51,142 bases of DNA. It comes from an uncultured Pirellulaceae bacterium (GTDB taxonomy: Bacteria > Planctomycetota > Planctomycetia > Pirellulales > Pirellulaceae). The stretch spans positions 1 through 51,142 of the forward strand of contig CALFUT010000043.1 of the NCBI GenBank assembly GCA_937929805.1, given 5' to 3'. Each line of letters starts with the position of its first letter. Position 1 is the first letter of the stretch. Position numbers and translations under genes: made by a program. The notes beneath the pieces are model-generated. The model saw nothing but the letters and a program-made list of their open reading frames with translations. It did not search any database and was not told the DNA's origin. Of the stretch, positions 17,829 through 25,714 are shown piece by piece.

Positions 17829-19223
17829 CTATTCCTCCAATGCCTCGATGTCACGCGGCAGATGCTTATCAACCGCGCCCCAAGAACCGCGACCGTTGCT
17901 TTCGATCCGGTTTTTCGCGTCCCTTCGAATTCTTGAAATATCGGCGTTCCAATACGACTCTTGGTTGACGCGACCCTTCGGAGGATTTAACGGACGAATG
18001 ATGCGAAAGCCGATCCCCAAGCCGGGCGAATCCGTGAACCACCAAGGGCTCTTGGGAAAATTCGGATCCTCGATGCTCCAATCTTTATCATGAGAAGCAA
18101 ACCGAGCCGCACTGCGACAGTAAGTTGGCTCAAGCTCGAACGAGCCGCCTCGGACGACGCGTGGGTACAACTTTTTGGCCCTTCGCCACGCCTCGGCCGC
18201 CGTCAGCGTCTCGCCTTTCGACAGCCCCAGCTGCGTCTGGTGAAAGTAGCCATCCTTCGAGTATGCATCCAACACCCACTCGGCCACATTGCCGTACATG
18301 TCGTGCAAGCCCCACGGGTTCGGCTTCAGCTGACCAACTTCATGTCGCTCGTCGTCTCCGTTATCCAGATGCCAAGCATGATCGTCCAGCTCACCGGCAT
18401 CGTCACCAAAGTAGTAAGCCGTTGTTGTACCGGCGCGGCACGCGTATTCCCATTCGGCCTCGGCTGGCAGGCGGTAGAACTTCTGGTCGATCAAGCTAAG
18501 CCATTTGGTGTACTGCTTAGCGGCATACTGAGTCATCGTCGCGGCGGGCTGACGAGGCCCTTCGCCGGCATCAAGCGTAAAGTCCGGATCGTACAACTCG
18601 GACGGAGCCGTCACGCCATCGATCTCGTTCCCTTCCGTTATCTTTCGCAAGCCTTCGCGATGAAGACTTTTGAACGCCTCGTCCAACGCCATGTAAAGCT
18701 CATACTCGGCCCAAGTCACTTCGTGCTTCCCCATCCAGAAGGGCTCGATATGGATTTCAACGTTAGGGCCTTCGTCTTCGTTCCGATTCTTTTCAGATTC
18801 CGGGCTACCCATCGTGAACGTGCCACCGGGAATCGGGACCATCTCGAAAGAGACATCGGTTCCGGGAATGGTCGCTGTGTACGGCACCATGAACTGCCCA
18901 TCCAGTTCGACAAACCCACCGGATTCCGGGCGAGTCGATTGCAGACCGAGCGTTTGGGTTGCCACTTGCGGTTCGTCAGTTAGTTTCGACGGAGCTTCCA
19001 ACCCCAGCGAAAGGCTCATACCCACAAAACTATTGCTCGTGAAGACCACCAGCGCGACGATCGCCCATCGTTTAAGCGCCGCCCGTGGCCTTGTCGTTGC
19101 ATATGGAACTGCCGTCAAAAATGCCATCGCTAATCCTGAGATCCATAGAAACCAAAGAAGAAACAAGCCACCAAACAAGTCGTCGAACCGAGGCGTGCTC
19201 GGAACGGCAATCCCACTCGGCAT
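17829..19223 (-). CDS. SUMF1/formylglycine-generating-enzyme-like domain membrane protein
   Basis: This protein has 464 residues from the ATG at 19223; the frame is open further upstream only through a TTG. Two hydrophobic segments near the N-terminus (LFGGLFLLWFLWISGLAMAF and AIVALVVFTSNSFVGM) would anchor it in a membrane. A SUMF1 domain follows (about residues 120-430), with PIPGGTFTMGSPESE, KHEVTWAEYELYM, RLPAEAEWEYACRAG, NPWGLHDMYGNVAEWV and RVVRGGSFELEPTYCRSAAR. In true formylglycine-generating enzymes two Cys act on sulfatases, in a GGSFxCxxxxC-type arrangement. Here only the second Cys is kept, so sulfatase activation is doubtful and a binding or structural role is more likely. It lies upstream of the broken DUF1559 gene on the same strand, 78 nt apart. 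Confidence 0.85.
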   Translation of the reverse strand: MPSGIAVPSTPRFDDLFGGLFLLWFLWISGLAMAFLTAVPYATTRPRAALKRWAIVALVVFTSNSFVGMSLSLGLEAPSKLTDEPQVATQTLGLQSTRPESGGFVELDGQFMVPYTATIPGTDVSFEMVPIPGGTFTMGSPESEKNRNEDEGPNVEIHIEPFWMGKHEVTWAEYELYMALDEAFKSLHREGLRKITEGNEIDGVTAPSELYDPDFTLDAGEGPRQPAATMTQYAAKQYTKWLSLIDQKFYRLPAEAEWEYACRAGTTTAYYFGDDAGELDDHAWHLDNGDDERHEVGQLKPNPWGLHDMYGNVAEWVLDAYSKDGYFHQTQLGLSKGETLTAAEAWRRAKKLYPRVVRGGSFELEPTYCRSAARFASHDKDWSIEDPNFPKSPWWFTDSPGLGIGFRIIRPLNPPKGRVNQESYWNADISRIRRDAKNRIESNGRGSWGAVDKHLPRDIEALEE

Positions 19224-19432
19224 CGGCTCAAAATGCCCGCCAGCTCTAGCCCGACAAGACAGGGTACCATACAACCCACCACCCGGCGCCGAGTTCTTGT
19301 CTCACCCGTGCGTTATCGGCAGAGGGATCGAAAAACCGTTCCCAGAATGGTATTCTACTGCCCGATGTTAGAACGCGGCCGACAACCCATACTTGCCGGC
19401 CATTGATTGGTAACCATTTGTCAGGATTAAAC

Positions 19433-19762
19433 ATGGCTAAAGAAGAAGCTCAAGCTGCCGGTTCAAAAGCAAAACGAACTATCGCTTTGGATGAATCGAA
19501 AGCCGTCTGTTGTTACGCCAATTTCTGTCGCGTTACCGGGTCACCCGAGGAGCTGATTGTTGACTTCGGTCTCAATGGCCAACCGATGGGATCCAACGAC
19601 AAACCGGTCGAGATCAATCAGCGGATCGTACTGAATTTCTACACGGCCAAGCGACTCCTTCACGCGTTGCATATTTCCGTGCAGCGACACGAGGAGGTTT
19701 TCGGCCCAATCGAAACGGATATTCAGAAGCGTGTCAAAACGAAAGAAGACCCCGCGTCTTGA
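19433..19762 (+). CDS. DUF3467 domain-containing protein
   Basis: This is a 109-residue soluble protein. The ATG at 19433 is preceded by an AGGA site; an upstream in-frame start at 19403 is less likely. The sequence matches what is known of DUF3467 proteins: ANFCRVTGSPEELIVDFGLN, then a strand ending RIVLNFYTAKRLLHAL, then a charged C-terminal tail. The family is small and its function unknown; the similarity to phage-type or regulatory folds is too weak to use. The next gene, pgk, starts 177 nt downstream, beyond a palindromic repeat. Confidence 0.75.
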   Translation: MAKEEAQAAGSKAKRTIALDESKAVCCYANFCRVTGSPEELIVDFGLNGQPMGSNDKPVEINQRIVLNFYTAKRLLHALHISVQRHEEVFGPIETDIQKRVKTKEDPAS

Positions 19763-19805
19763 AAATCGTTCCCCAACGCCATGAAGGATCAATTGCCCGG
19801 CAGCA

Positions 19806-19864
19806 AGCGGTTTTGGCGCTAGCCACCGACCTTGCCAACGTACGTGGCTAGTGCCAAAACGGCT
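19806..19864. repeat. Inverted repeat between the DUF3467 gene and pgk
   Basis: Two 21-nt arms (19806-19826 and 19844-19864) are inverse with two mismatches, both arms containing GGTTTTGGCGCTAGCCAC or its complement. The loop is 17 nt. The hairpin would be stable in RNA but is not followed by a T-tract, so it may be a REP-like element, an mRNA end stabiliser or an attenuating structure in front of pgk. Confidence 0.7.
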
Positions 19865-19938
19865 GGAACAATCGAAAGTTCTTCACGGCATTGCCGTTCC
19901 CCATACCTTTTAACAAAACGACTAATTAGAGATCCTTA

Positions 19939-21123
19939 ATGGCCAAGCAAACAATTGATGCAGTAGACGTCGCCGGCAAAGCAGTTCTGATGCGAGTCGA
20001 CTTTAACGTGCCCCTCGACGACGATTTGAACATCACCGATGACCGTCGAATCGAAATGGCGTTGCCCAGCATCAAATCCGTGATCGATCGTGGAGGAAAG
20101 CTGATCCTTGCGAGCCACCTTGGCCGCCCCAAAGGCGAAGCCAACCCAAAGTTCAGCCTCGCTCCAGCCGCAAAGCGTCTTGGAGAAGTTCTTGGTAAAG
20201 AAGTGTCTTTCGCCTCGGACACTGTCGGGCCCGACGCTGCCGCAAAGGTTGGGGCTCTTTCCGATGGCGATGTTTTGCTGCTTGAGAATCTGCGTTTCAA
20301 CGCGGGCGAGAAAGCGGGCGACGAAGCCTTTTCTGCTCAACTGGCCGAATTCGCCGATATCTACTGCAACAATGCGTTTGGCACTTGCCACCGCGAAGAC
20401 GCTTCGATGTACGGTGTTCCGATGGCCATGGGCGGCAAGCCAAAAGTGGTTGGATCGTTGGTGCAGAAAGAAATCAAGTACCTAACGGAAGTCATCGAAT
20501 CACCCGAACGTCCGTTCGTTGCAATTCTTGGCGGTGCCAAAGTCTCCGATAAAATCAAGGTCATCGAAAATCTGCTGGGGATCTGCGACAAGGTCATCAT
20601 CGGCGGCGCGATGGCGTACACGTTTTCGCTGGCTACCGGCGGCAAGGTTGGCGACAGCCTAGTCGAACCAGATAAAGTCGATCTCGCAAAATCCTTGATT
20701 GAACAAGCGGGCGACAAACTGGTACTTCCTATCGATACGCACTGCGGTGACGACTTCAACAAGGACTGCAACAAGCAGGTGGTTGCCGCAGGAGAAATTC
20801 CGGACGGCTTCGAAGGACTTGACATCGGACCAGAGTCCGCAAAGCAGTTCGCCGAAATCGTCAAGTCTGCCAAAACGGTCGTTTGGAATGGCCCGATGGG
20901 CGTGTTCGAAATGCCTCCGTTCGACGAAGGCACCAAAGCAGTGGCTCAGGCGATTGCGGATGGCGATGGAATTAGCATCATCGGCGGCGGCGACAGTGCA
21001 GCCGCGGTTGCTCAACTGGGTTTCGAAGACTCGGTGACTCATGTCAGTACCGGCGGTGGAGCAAGCCTAGCGATGCTGGAAGGTCAGAAGTTCTCAGCCG
21101 TTGAATTGCTTGACGACGCGTAG
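19939..21123 (+). CDS. pgk: Phosphoglycerate kinase
   Basis: This enzyme converts 1,3-bisphosphoglycerate and ADP to 3-phosphoglycerate and ATP in glycolysis, and the reverse in gluconeogenesis. At 394 residues it has normal length. The N-domain signature [14 protein letters not shown] and the substrate-binding ASHLGRPKG and [11 protein letters not shown] are present. The C-domain has the nucleotide-binding [23 protein letters not shown] and the Gly-rich [11 protein letters not shown] near the end. It is not next to gap, which lies 8 kb downstream. A perfect inverted repeat of the pyc-birA family starts 19 nt after the stop codon. Confidence 0.97.
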   Translation: MAKQTIDAVDVAGKAVLMRVDFNVPLDDDLNITDDRRIEMALPSIKSVIDRGGKLILASHLGRPKGEANPKFSLAPAAKRLGEVLGKEVSFASDTVGPDAAAKVGALSDGDVLLLENLRFNAGEKAGDEAFSAQLAEFADIYCNNAFGTCHREDASMYGVPMAMGGKPKVVGSLVQKEIKYLTEVIESPERPFVAILGGAKVSDKIKVIENLLGICDKVIIGGAMAYTFSLATGGKVGDSLVEPDKVDLAKSLIEQAGDKLVLPIDTHCGDDFNKDCNKQVVAAGEIPDGFEGLDIGPESAKQFAEIVKSAKTVVWNGPMGVFEMPPFDEGTKAVAQAIADGDGISIIGGGDSAAAVAQLGFEDSVTHVSTGGGASLAMLEGQKFSAVELLDDA

Positions 21124-21429
21124 TTCTAGTTCTGAACGATTGTCGAACAATTGTCCCAATTGTTTTGCTGGCGAAGCCAACTCACACGGGTAAACAATTG
21201 GGACAATTGTTCGACACTGCTCCAATGGATGCGACTCTACGCAAAGTTGTTGCAAATTACCCAAAGGTGCTCGCCGAGGCCCTTCTTTGGTCCTCACGCG
21301 AAGAAATACCCCTCAATTTCGCGAGTGGACTCGACTAGACTAGGAAACGTTGCGACCGAACGCAACTTAGTTTGTTACGCGTTTCCCTCCGACCACCAAA
21401 AATGGCGTGCCGCAAGCCGCCCGAAATTC
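21124..21429. other. Intergenic region upstream of the Nramp-like gene
   Basis: About 306 nt. It holds the palindromic repeat at 21142-21215. The Nramp-like frame is open throughout, back to a TTG at 21151, but the translated part before 21430 has no hydrophobic or conserved character and begins inside the repeat, so I do not count it as coding. The promoter of the transporter should lie here. Confidence 0.5.
21142..21215. repeat. Perfect 24-bp inverted repeat after pgk
   Basis: The arms at 21142-21165 and 21192-21215 are exact inverses over 24 nt (GTCGAACAATTGTCCCAATT and four more bases). The loop is 26 nt and contains its own small TGGC/GCCA hairpin. Each arm holds the palindrome CAATTG and a second half-copy around GTCCC. 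The same core is found at 7095-7173. It may act as a terminator-like barrier for pgk but lacks a T-tract. Confidence 0.9.
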
Positions 21430-23235
21430 ATGAACGATAAAACATTCCGTGATCGCGAAATTCTGGCCGCCGCTCAAGAACGAGGAGCCGGCGCGACCAT
21501 GGGTGCTTACTTGCGTCTGTCGGGCCCCGGTTGGTTGCAAAGTGCAATCACACTAGGAGGCGGCTCGCTGGGAAGTGCTTTGTACTTAGGGATGATTGGC
21601 GGCACGGATCTGTTATGGGTTCAGCTTGTGTCGATCATCGCGGGCGTCGTCATGCTTTCGGCGATTAGCTACGTCACGCTTTCGACCGGCAAACGTCCGT
21701 TCCCTGCGATCAACCAGTACATCAACCCGGTTCTGGGTGTCGGCTGGATCACCGCAACGATCCTAGCGAACATGATTTTCATCCTGCCACAGTTCAGTTT
21801 GTGCTTTGACGCGATTGATAAAAACCTTGGCGGAAATCTTACCGGTCCCGATGCACGTGTGCTTCCTTTTTCGACGATGTTTGAAAATCCGGAACGGGCC
21901 GGGCAACTTCTGGTTTCGGCTGTGCTTGCAATCCTAGCAACTGCCATTGTGTACATGAATTTCAAACCGGGCTGGGCGTCCAAGACATTTGACCTGCTTC
22001 TGAAGGCACTCGTCGGTTTCGTCGTCCTTTGTTTCGTCTATGCCGTATACAAACTAGCCGGGATCTTGGACTGGAAAGCCATTTTCTCAGGCTACATCCC
22101 CAACCCGTTCCAGTGGACCTCAACGGCGGGCGAACTATCCGCGCTTTTGGCAGAATTGCCAGATGAGTTGAACGAGTATTGGTCAGAGAAAATCGTCGGC
22201 CGCCAACAGGGCGTGCTGATCTCAAGTGCCGCTGCGGCGGTCGGGATCAACATGACCTTCCTGCTGCCGTACTCGATGTTGGCACGAGGTTGGGACCGCA
22301 CGTTCCGAGGACTCGCTCGTTGGGATTTGATCACTGGCATGGCAATTCCGTTTGTGCTGGTCACCTCCTGCATTGTGATTACATCGGCTCACGCTTTTCA
22401 CGCGAAAGCTGATCCCGCGATCCTTAGTTCAAGCGCAGACGAAGTGGCGGAGAGCAACTTCTTCGGAAAAGTTTCGGGAACCATCGCCGATCGCATGAAA
22501 CTGGACGACGGTGCTGCCGCTGTGCTGGCTGAAATCGATGCCATGCCGACCGACAGCGAGGACGAAACCGAGCTGAAAGAGCAGAAAACGGCCCAAGCTG
22601 ACGCACGTAACAAGGCGATTGCCGATTACCTGTCGACGATGCCGGCGGCCGAACGATCGCTCGCACTGTCTTTGGTAAAACCGGACTCCAAGCAATTGGC
22701 CGCTTCATTGCGACCGGCCTTGGGCGACAACTCTGATTTCATCTTCGGACTGGGCGTGCTGGGAATGGGTTTCTCTTCCATCATCATTCTGATGTTAATC
22801 AACGGTTACGCGTTGGCGGAAATCGTCGGCAACTACGACAGCTTCACCGCTCGCATTATCGGTTCGACGACCGCCGGCATCATGGGCTTCTTCTGGTTCT
22901 TGATCTGGACCGGAGCTTCGAGAACGTACTTGGTCGTGGTCGCCGGAACCTTTGCCGTGATCTTGCTGCCGATCGCCTACTTCGCATTCTTCCTAATGAT
23001 GAACAACGAGGATTTGATGGGAGACGACAAACCTCGAGGCACCAGCAGGATCATCTGGAACGTTTTGATGCTGCTGTCGGTCCTGCTTGCGGTTGCTGCG
23101 GCCTGTCTTGCGATCCAAGGAAAAATCAGCTCTCCTCAGGGCGGCATGGTTGTCGGAGGCGTCGCGACCTTCCTGCTGTTGATGATGGTTGGTTTCGCTG
23201 CGAAATTCAACAATCGGATCGAAACGGATTCTTAG
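21430..23235 (+). CDS. Nramp-like divalent metal transporter family protein, atypical
   Basis: This 601-residue inner-membrane protein has about 11-12 hydrophobic segments and resembles the Nramp/MntH (APC-fold) family in its start (RLSGPGWLQSAITLGGGSLG) and overall arrangement. The key metal-site motifs are altered. The TM1 DPGN is replaced by SGPGWLQ, and the TM6 MPH segment is replaced by AAVGINMTFLLPYSML. Between two transmembrane segments (about residues 320-435) there is a hydrophilic insertion of about 110 residues, rich in Asp, Glu and Ala. It is therefore probably a transporter or sensor of changed specificity, not a standard Mn/Fe importer. The start was placed at the ATG at 21430, just before the conserved part; the ribosome binding site is weak. 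A rhomboid protease gene follows 86 nt downstream. Confidence 0.75.
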   Translation: MNDKTFRDREILAAAQERGAGATMGAYLRLSGPGWLQSAITLGGGSLGSALYLGMIGGTDLLWVQLVSIIAGVVMLSAISYVTLSTGKRPFPAINQYINPVLGVGWITATILANMIFILPQFSLCFDAIDKNLGGNLTGPDARVLPFSTMFENPERAGQLLVSAVLAILATAIVYMNFKPGWASKTFDLLLKALVGFVVLCFVYAVYKLAGILDWKAIFSGYIPNPFQWTSTAGELSALLAELPDELNEYWSEKIVGRQQGVLISSAAAAVGINMTFLLPYSMLARGWDRTFRGLARWDLITGMAIPFVLVTSCIVITSAHAFHAKADPAILSSSADEVAESNFFGKVSGTIADRMKLDDGAAAVLAEIDAMPTDSEDETELKEQKTAQADARNKAIADYLSTMPAAERSLALSLVKPDSKQLAASLRPALGDNSDFIFGLGVLGMGFSSIIILMLINGYALAEIVGNYDSFTARIIGSTTAGIMGFFWFLIWTGASRTYLVVVAGTFAVILLPIAYFAFFLMMNNEDLMGDDKPRGTSRIIWNVLMLLSVLLAVAAACLAIQGKISSPQGGMVVGGVATFLLLMMVGFAAKFNNRIETDS

Positions 23236-23321
23236 TCCTCGGACGAACAAATTGACGAAGCTCCTTGGCGTGCGCCCGCTTCGCCAAGGTCTCGATTCTG
23301 CCCTATCAAGCAAGTGCCTGA

Positions 23322-24089
23322 ATGCTGTTTCCAATCTCTGATGACGATAGCAAACTAAGTGGCCCTGCGTATTTCACTTGGGCGATCCTGATCATCAATG
23401 TGCTGGTCTACTTCTATCAGGTTTCCGATCCTGAAATGACCTACCGATGGGCGATGACGCCCAAAGAGATCACCACGGGGGTAGATCTTGTTAGCCCCGT
23501 CGTGATGACAGCCGAAGGCAAGGACATCGAGATCCCCCACCTACCCGGCCCGTCGCTAATTTACATCACACTGTTCTCTTCGATGTTCATGCACGGCGGC
23601 ATCGGCCACCTGTTTAGCAACATGCTGTATTTATGGATCTTCGGTGACAACGTCGAGCACCGTTTTGGGCACATCCCATTTCTGATCTTTTACTTAGTCA
23701 GCGGGCTATTCGCGTCGATCGCTCAGATTCTCGTTTCGCCTGACAGCGTGATTCCGAACCTTGGTGCTTCGGGTGCCATCTTCGGAATTCTCGGCGCCTA
23801 CATGGTGTTATTTCCACGGAACAAAGTGAACGCTATCGTTTTGTACTTCATTGTTTCGATGCCAGCACTCTACGTGATCGGACTGTGGACCGTGATGCAG
23901 GTCTTCTCTGTATTTGGCTCGATTTTTGGGCCTCCGCAAGCAGGCGGCGTTGCCTACATGGCTCACGTCGGGGGATTGATAGCAGGAGTCGTGGCGGGGC
24001 TCGCTTTGCGATCGAGCATTCGATCGGAGCCGGACTCGGTGCTCTATCGCCAGTACCAAAGTGACCCCACCGCACGGAAGCTCTGGTAG
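23322..24089 (+). CDS. Rhomboid family intramembrane serine protease
   Basis: This is a 255-residue membrane protein with six or seven hydrophobic segments. Rhomboids cleave transmembrane segments of other membrane proteins within the bilayer. The catalytic pair is visible: Ser150 in GASGAIFGILGAY and His215 in YMAHVGGLIAG. The family motif HGGIGHLFSNMLYLWIFGDN lies in the second membrane region. A polar stretch of about 50 residues between the first and second membrane segments (from the YRWAMTPKE segment to IPHLPGPS) is a usual feature of this bacterial subgroup. The enzyme should be active; its substrates are unknown. Possible candidates near it include the Nramp-like protein upstream, but this is only proximity. 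Confidence 0.93.
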   Translation: MLFPISDDDSKLSGPAYFTWAILIINVLVYFYQVSDPEMTYRWAMTPKEITTGVDLVSPVVMTAEGKDIEIPHLPGPSLIYITLFSSMFMHGGIGHLFSNMLYLWIFGDNVEHRFGHIPFLIFYLVSGLFASIAQILVSPDSVIPNLGASGAIFGILGAYMVLFPRNKVNAIVLYFIVSMPALYVIGLWTVMQVFSVFGSIFGPPQAGGVAYMAHVGGLIAGVVAGLALRSSIRSEPDSVLYRQYQSDPTARKLW

Positions 24090-24438
24090 CGTGAGCCGAA
24101 CGCGGCTCTATCGAGCATGTTAAGTTTTGCGACTTGAAGTGATCGCACGGCTCGCACGACCGGGTACCTCATCTTCGTCACAGCTTACCCCTGTCGTGAC
24201 GCTTAGTCGGATCGAGCCAATCGATTCCGTTCTTCCAGTTTTTCAGAAACGTCATGCTCATCATGGATTCCTGATTTACGAGTATCGCACGGACGAAACA
24301 AGCGTGTATGGATTGGAGCGGTTACCCATGTCTCATGGGTCGTCCTGTATGACGTGTAACGCAATGTCATCCAATCGAAGAAGACTCCGACACGTTTTAT
24401 CCCTGCCTTGGGCTTTCGGAAAGGATTCCGGGAACAAT
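24090..24438. other. Intergenic region before the PDZ protein gene
   Basis: About 349 nt. The frame of the PDZ gene is open through most of it, back to a TTG at 24127, but the predicted peptide is not leader-like and the signal peptide begins only at 24439. I therefore treat this part as a non-coding leader or promoter region. No repeat or RNA gene was recognised. Confidence 0.45.
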
Positions 24439-25341
24439 ATGAAAACTCGCATTTGCTTATTTTCACTCGTAGCCGTCGTGCTGCTTGGAACGTCCACTTT
24501 TGCGGATGGACCTTTTGACAAATTTTTGCCACGAGGCCGCCTGCTGAAGAAACTTCGCGACGACATCATGGGCGAACCCGCGCCGAAACAGCCTACACCT
24601 GCGGCCAAGCCAAACCAAGCAGCGAAGAAGGGACCGACACCCGCGACTCGTCCACCAGCTCAGCAGCGATCCCAACCGTCTCAAAACGTCAATGCCGATC
24701 GGCCAGCCGCTGTTAGAAGTGGAGCAGACGGGTTTGGGATGGCCATCGTGGTGGACAAGAATGAAAATCTTGTCGTGGCTCAAGTTGCCGCCAATGGCAA
24801 CGCGGCCGAAGCAGGGATCCGCCGTGGTGACGTGCTGGTTGAGGCCGGTGGCGTTGAGTTGACGTCAATCGAAGAGTTTGAAGAGATCGAGAAAATCCTT
24901 GGTGCTGGCGATCAAGTAGAACTGAAAGTCGCTCGCAACGGTCGCGCTGCGAAAGTGATGCTGCAACACGGCCAAGCACCCTCATTGGAAGACGTAGAGA
25001 ACGGAAAGGTTGGTGCTCAGGCCAACACCGGTTCTCGCTCTCAAGGCTATCAACCAACCAGCAGCTCTCAACAAGATTTCTCGTTCGTTCCTCCGTCCGA
25101 TGAAAATGGATCTTCCAGCATGCGATCGGTTATTGATCGTCCCGCCGCTCCGGTTCGTCCGGCATCGACTCAAAAGCCAGCACTTAGCCAGCTACAGTCG
25201 AACTACCGTCCGCAAGCACCACGGCAACAGCAGCAATCTGCTTCCGCTCAACAACAACAGGAGATCCAGTTGTTGCGACGGCAGTTGGAGCAACTTCGCC
25301 GTCAGCAAAGCTTGATCGGCAGCGGAGTTCAACCTCGGTAA
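24439..25341 (+). CDS. Exported PDZ domain protein
   Basis: This protein has 300 residues from the ATG at 24439, chosen because it is followed by a clear signal peptide (MKTRICLFSLVAVVLLGTST). After the leader comes a Pro/Ala/Gln-rich linker (about residues 45-90). A single PDZ domain follows (about 92-180), with GFGMAIVVDKNENLVVAQVA, AAEAGIRRGDVLVEAGG and QVELKVARNGR. The rest is low-complexity Ser/Gln/Pro. The C-terminus has a run of Gln and an amphipathic LLRRQLEQLRRQQ segment that could form a short coiled coil. There is no protease domain, so it is probably a periplasmic scaffold or adaptor. It lies downstream of the rhomboid gene and is followed by two hairpins, the second a strong terminator. 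Confidence 0.8.
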   Translation: MKTRICLFSLVAVVLLGTSTFADGPFDKFLPRGRLLKKLRDDIMGEPAPKQPTPAAKPNQAAKKGPTPATRPPAQQRSQPSQNVNADRPAAVRSGADGFGMAIVVDKNENLVVAQVAANGNAAEAGIRRGDVLVEAGGVELTSIEEFEEIEKILGAGDQVELKVARNGRAAKVMLQHGQAPSLEDVENGKVGAQANTGSRSQGYQPTSSSQQDFSFVPPSDENGSSSMRSVIDRPAAPVRPASTQKPALSQLQSNYRPQAPRQQQQSASAQQQQEIQLLRRQLEQLRRQQSLIGSGVQPR

Positions 25342-25401
25342 CGTATGCCCCTGAGCTGGCGGTTCTGGAGCCATCCAGCGAGGTAATTTAAAAATAGTTT
25401 C

Positions 25402-25435
25402 GTGCGGAATCGTGGCCTTGCTGCCACGGAGTGCA
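25402..25435 (+). other. Hairpin upstream of the terminator
   Basis: An interrupted stem: GTGC at 25402-25405 pairs with GCAC at 25432-25435, and inside it CGTGGC pairs with GCCACG around a 6-nt loop. It precedes the main terminator by 6 nt and may protect the 3' end of the PDZ mRNA. Confidence 0.5.
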
Positions 25436-25441
25436 CTTTCT

Positions 25442-25479
25442 AAACACGGTCGACACCAAAACGTCGACCGTGTTTTTTT
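25442..25479 (+). terminator. Intrinsic terminator after the PDZ protein gene
   Basis: A perfect 13-bp stem (AAACACGGTCGAC at 25442-25454 with its inverse at 25463-25475) and an 8-nt loop, followed by a run of T to 25479. One of the clearest terminators in the window. Confidence 0.9.
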
Positions 25480-25714
25480 CGTTGCCGGAAACCACGCATT
25501 GGATCGACCGGTTACAATTTCACGGCGTCTGGTTAAGAATCTTAGAGGTAGCAAGTCGCGCCCCAAGACTTGAAGCCGGCTCCAGCATCAACGCCAATGA
25601 CGATCGCCTTCGCGGCACGCTAGAGTTAGAACATCATTCGCCTGAGTGATCGCTGGAACCCAGAGCATTGACTTAGGCGTCCGGCAGAAACTGTACACCA
25701 AGAACTGACTTCGA

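Larger units (their letters stand above)
25342..25714. other. Intergenic region with hairpins between the PDZ and glycosyltransferase-like genes
   Basis: About 373 nt. It contains a hairpin at 25402-25435 and an intrinsic terminator at 25442-25479. The rest (25480-25714) shows no convincing gene and should hold the promoter of the next gene. Confidence 0.6.

Noticed and set aside
21142-21215. Possible Rho-independent terminator of pgk
   Set aside because: The stem is long and perfect but no T-tract follows on either strand; classified as a repeat.
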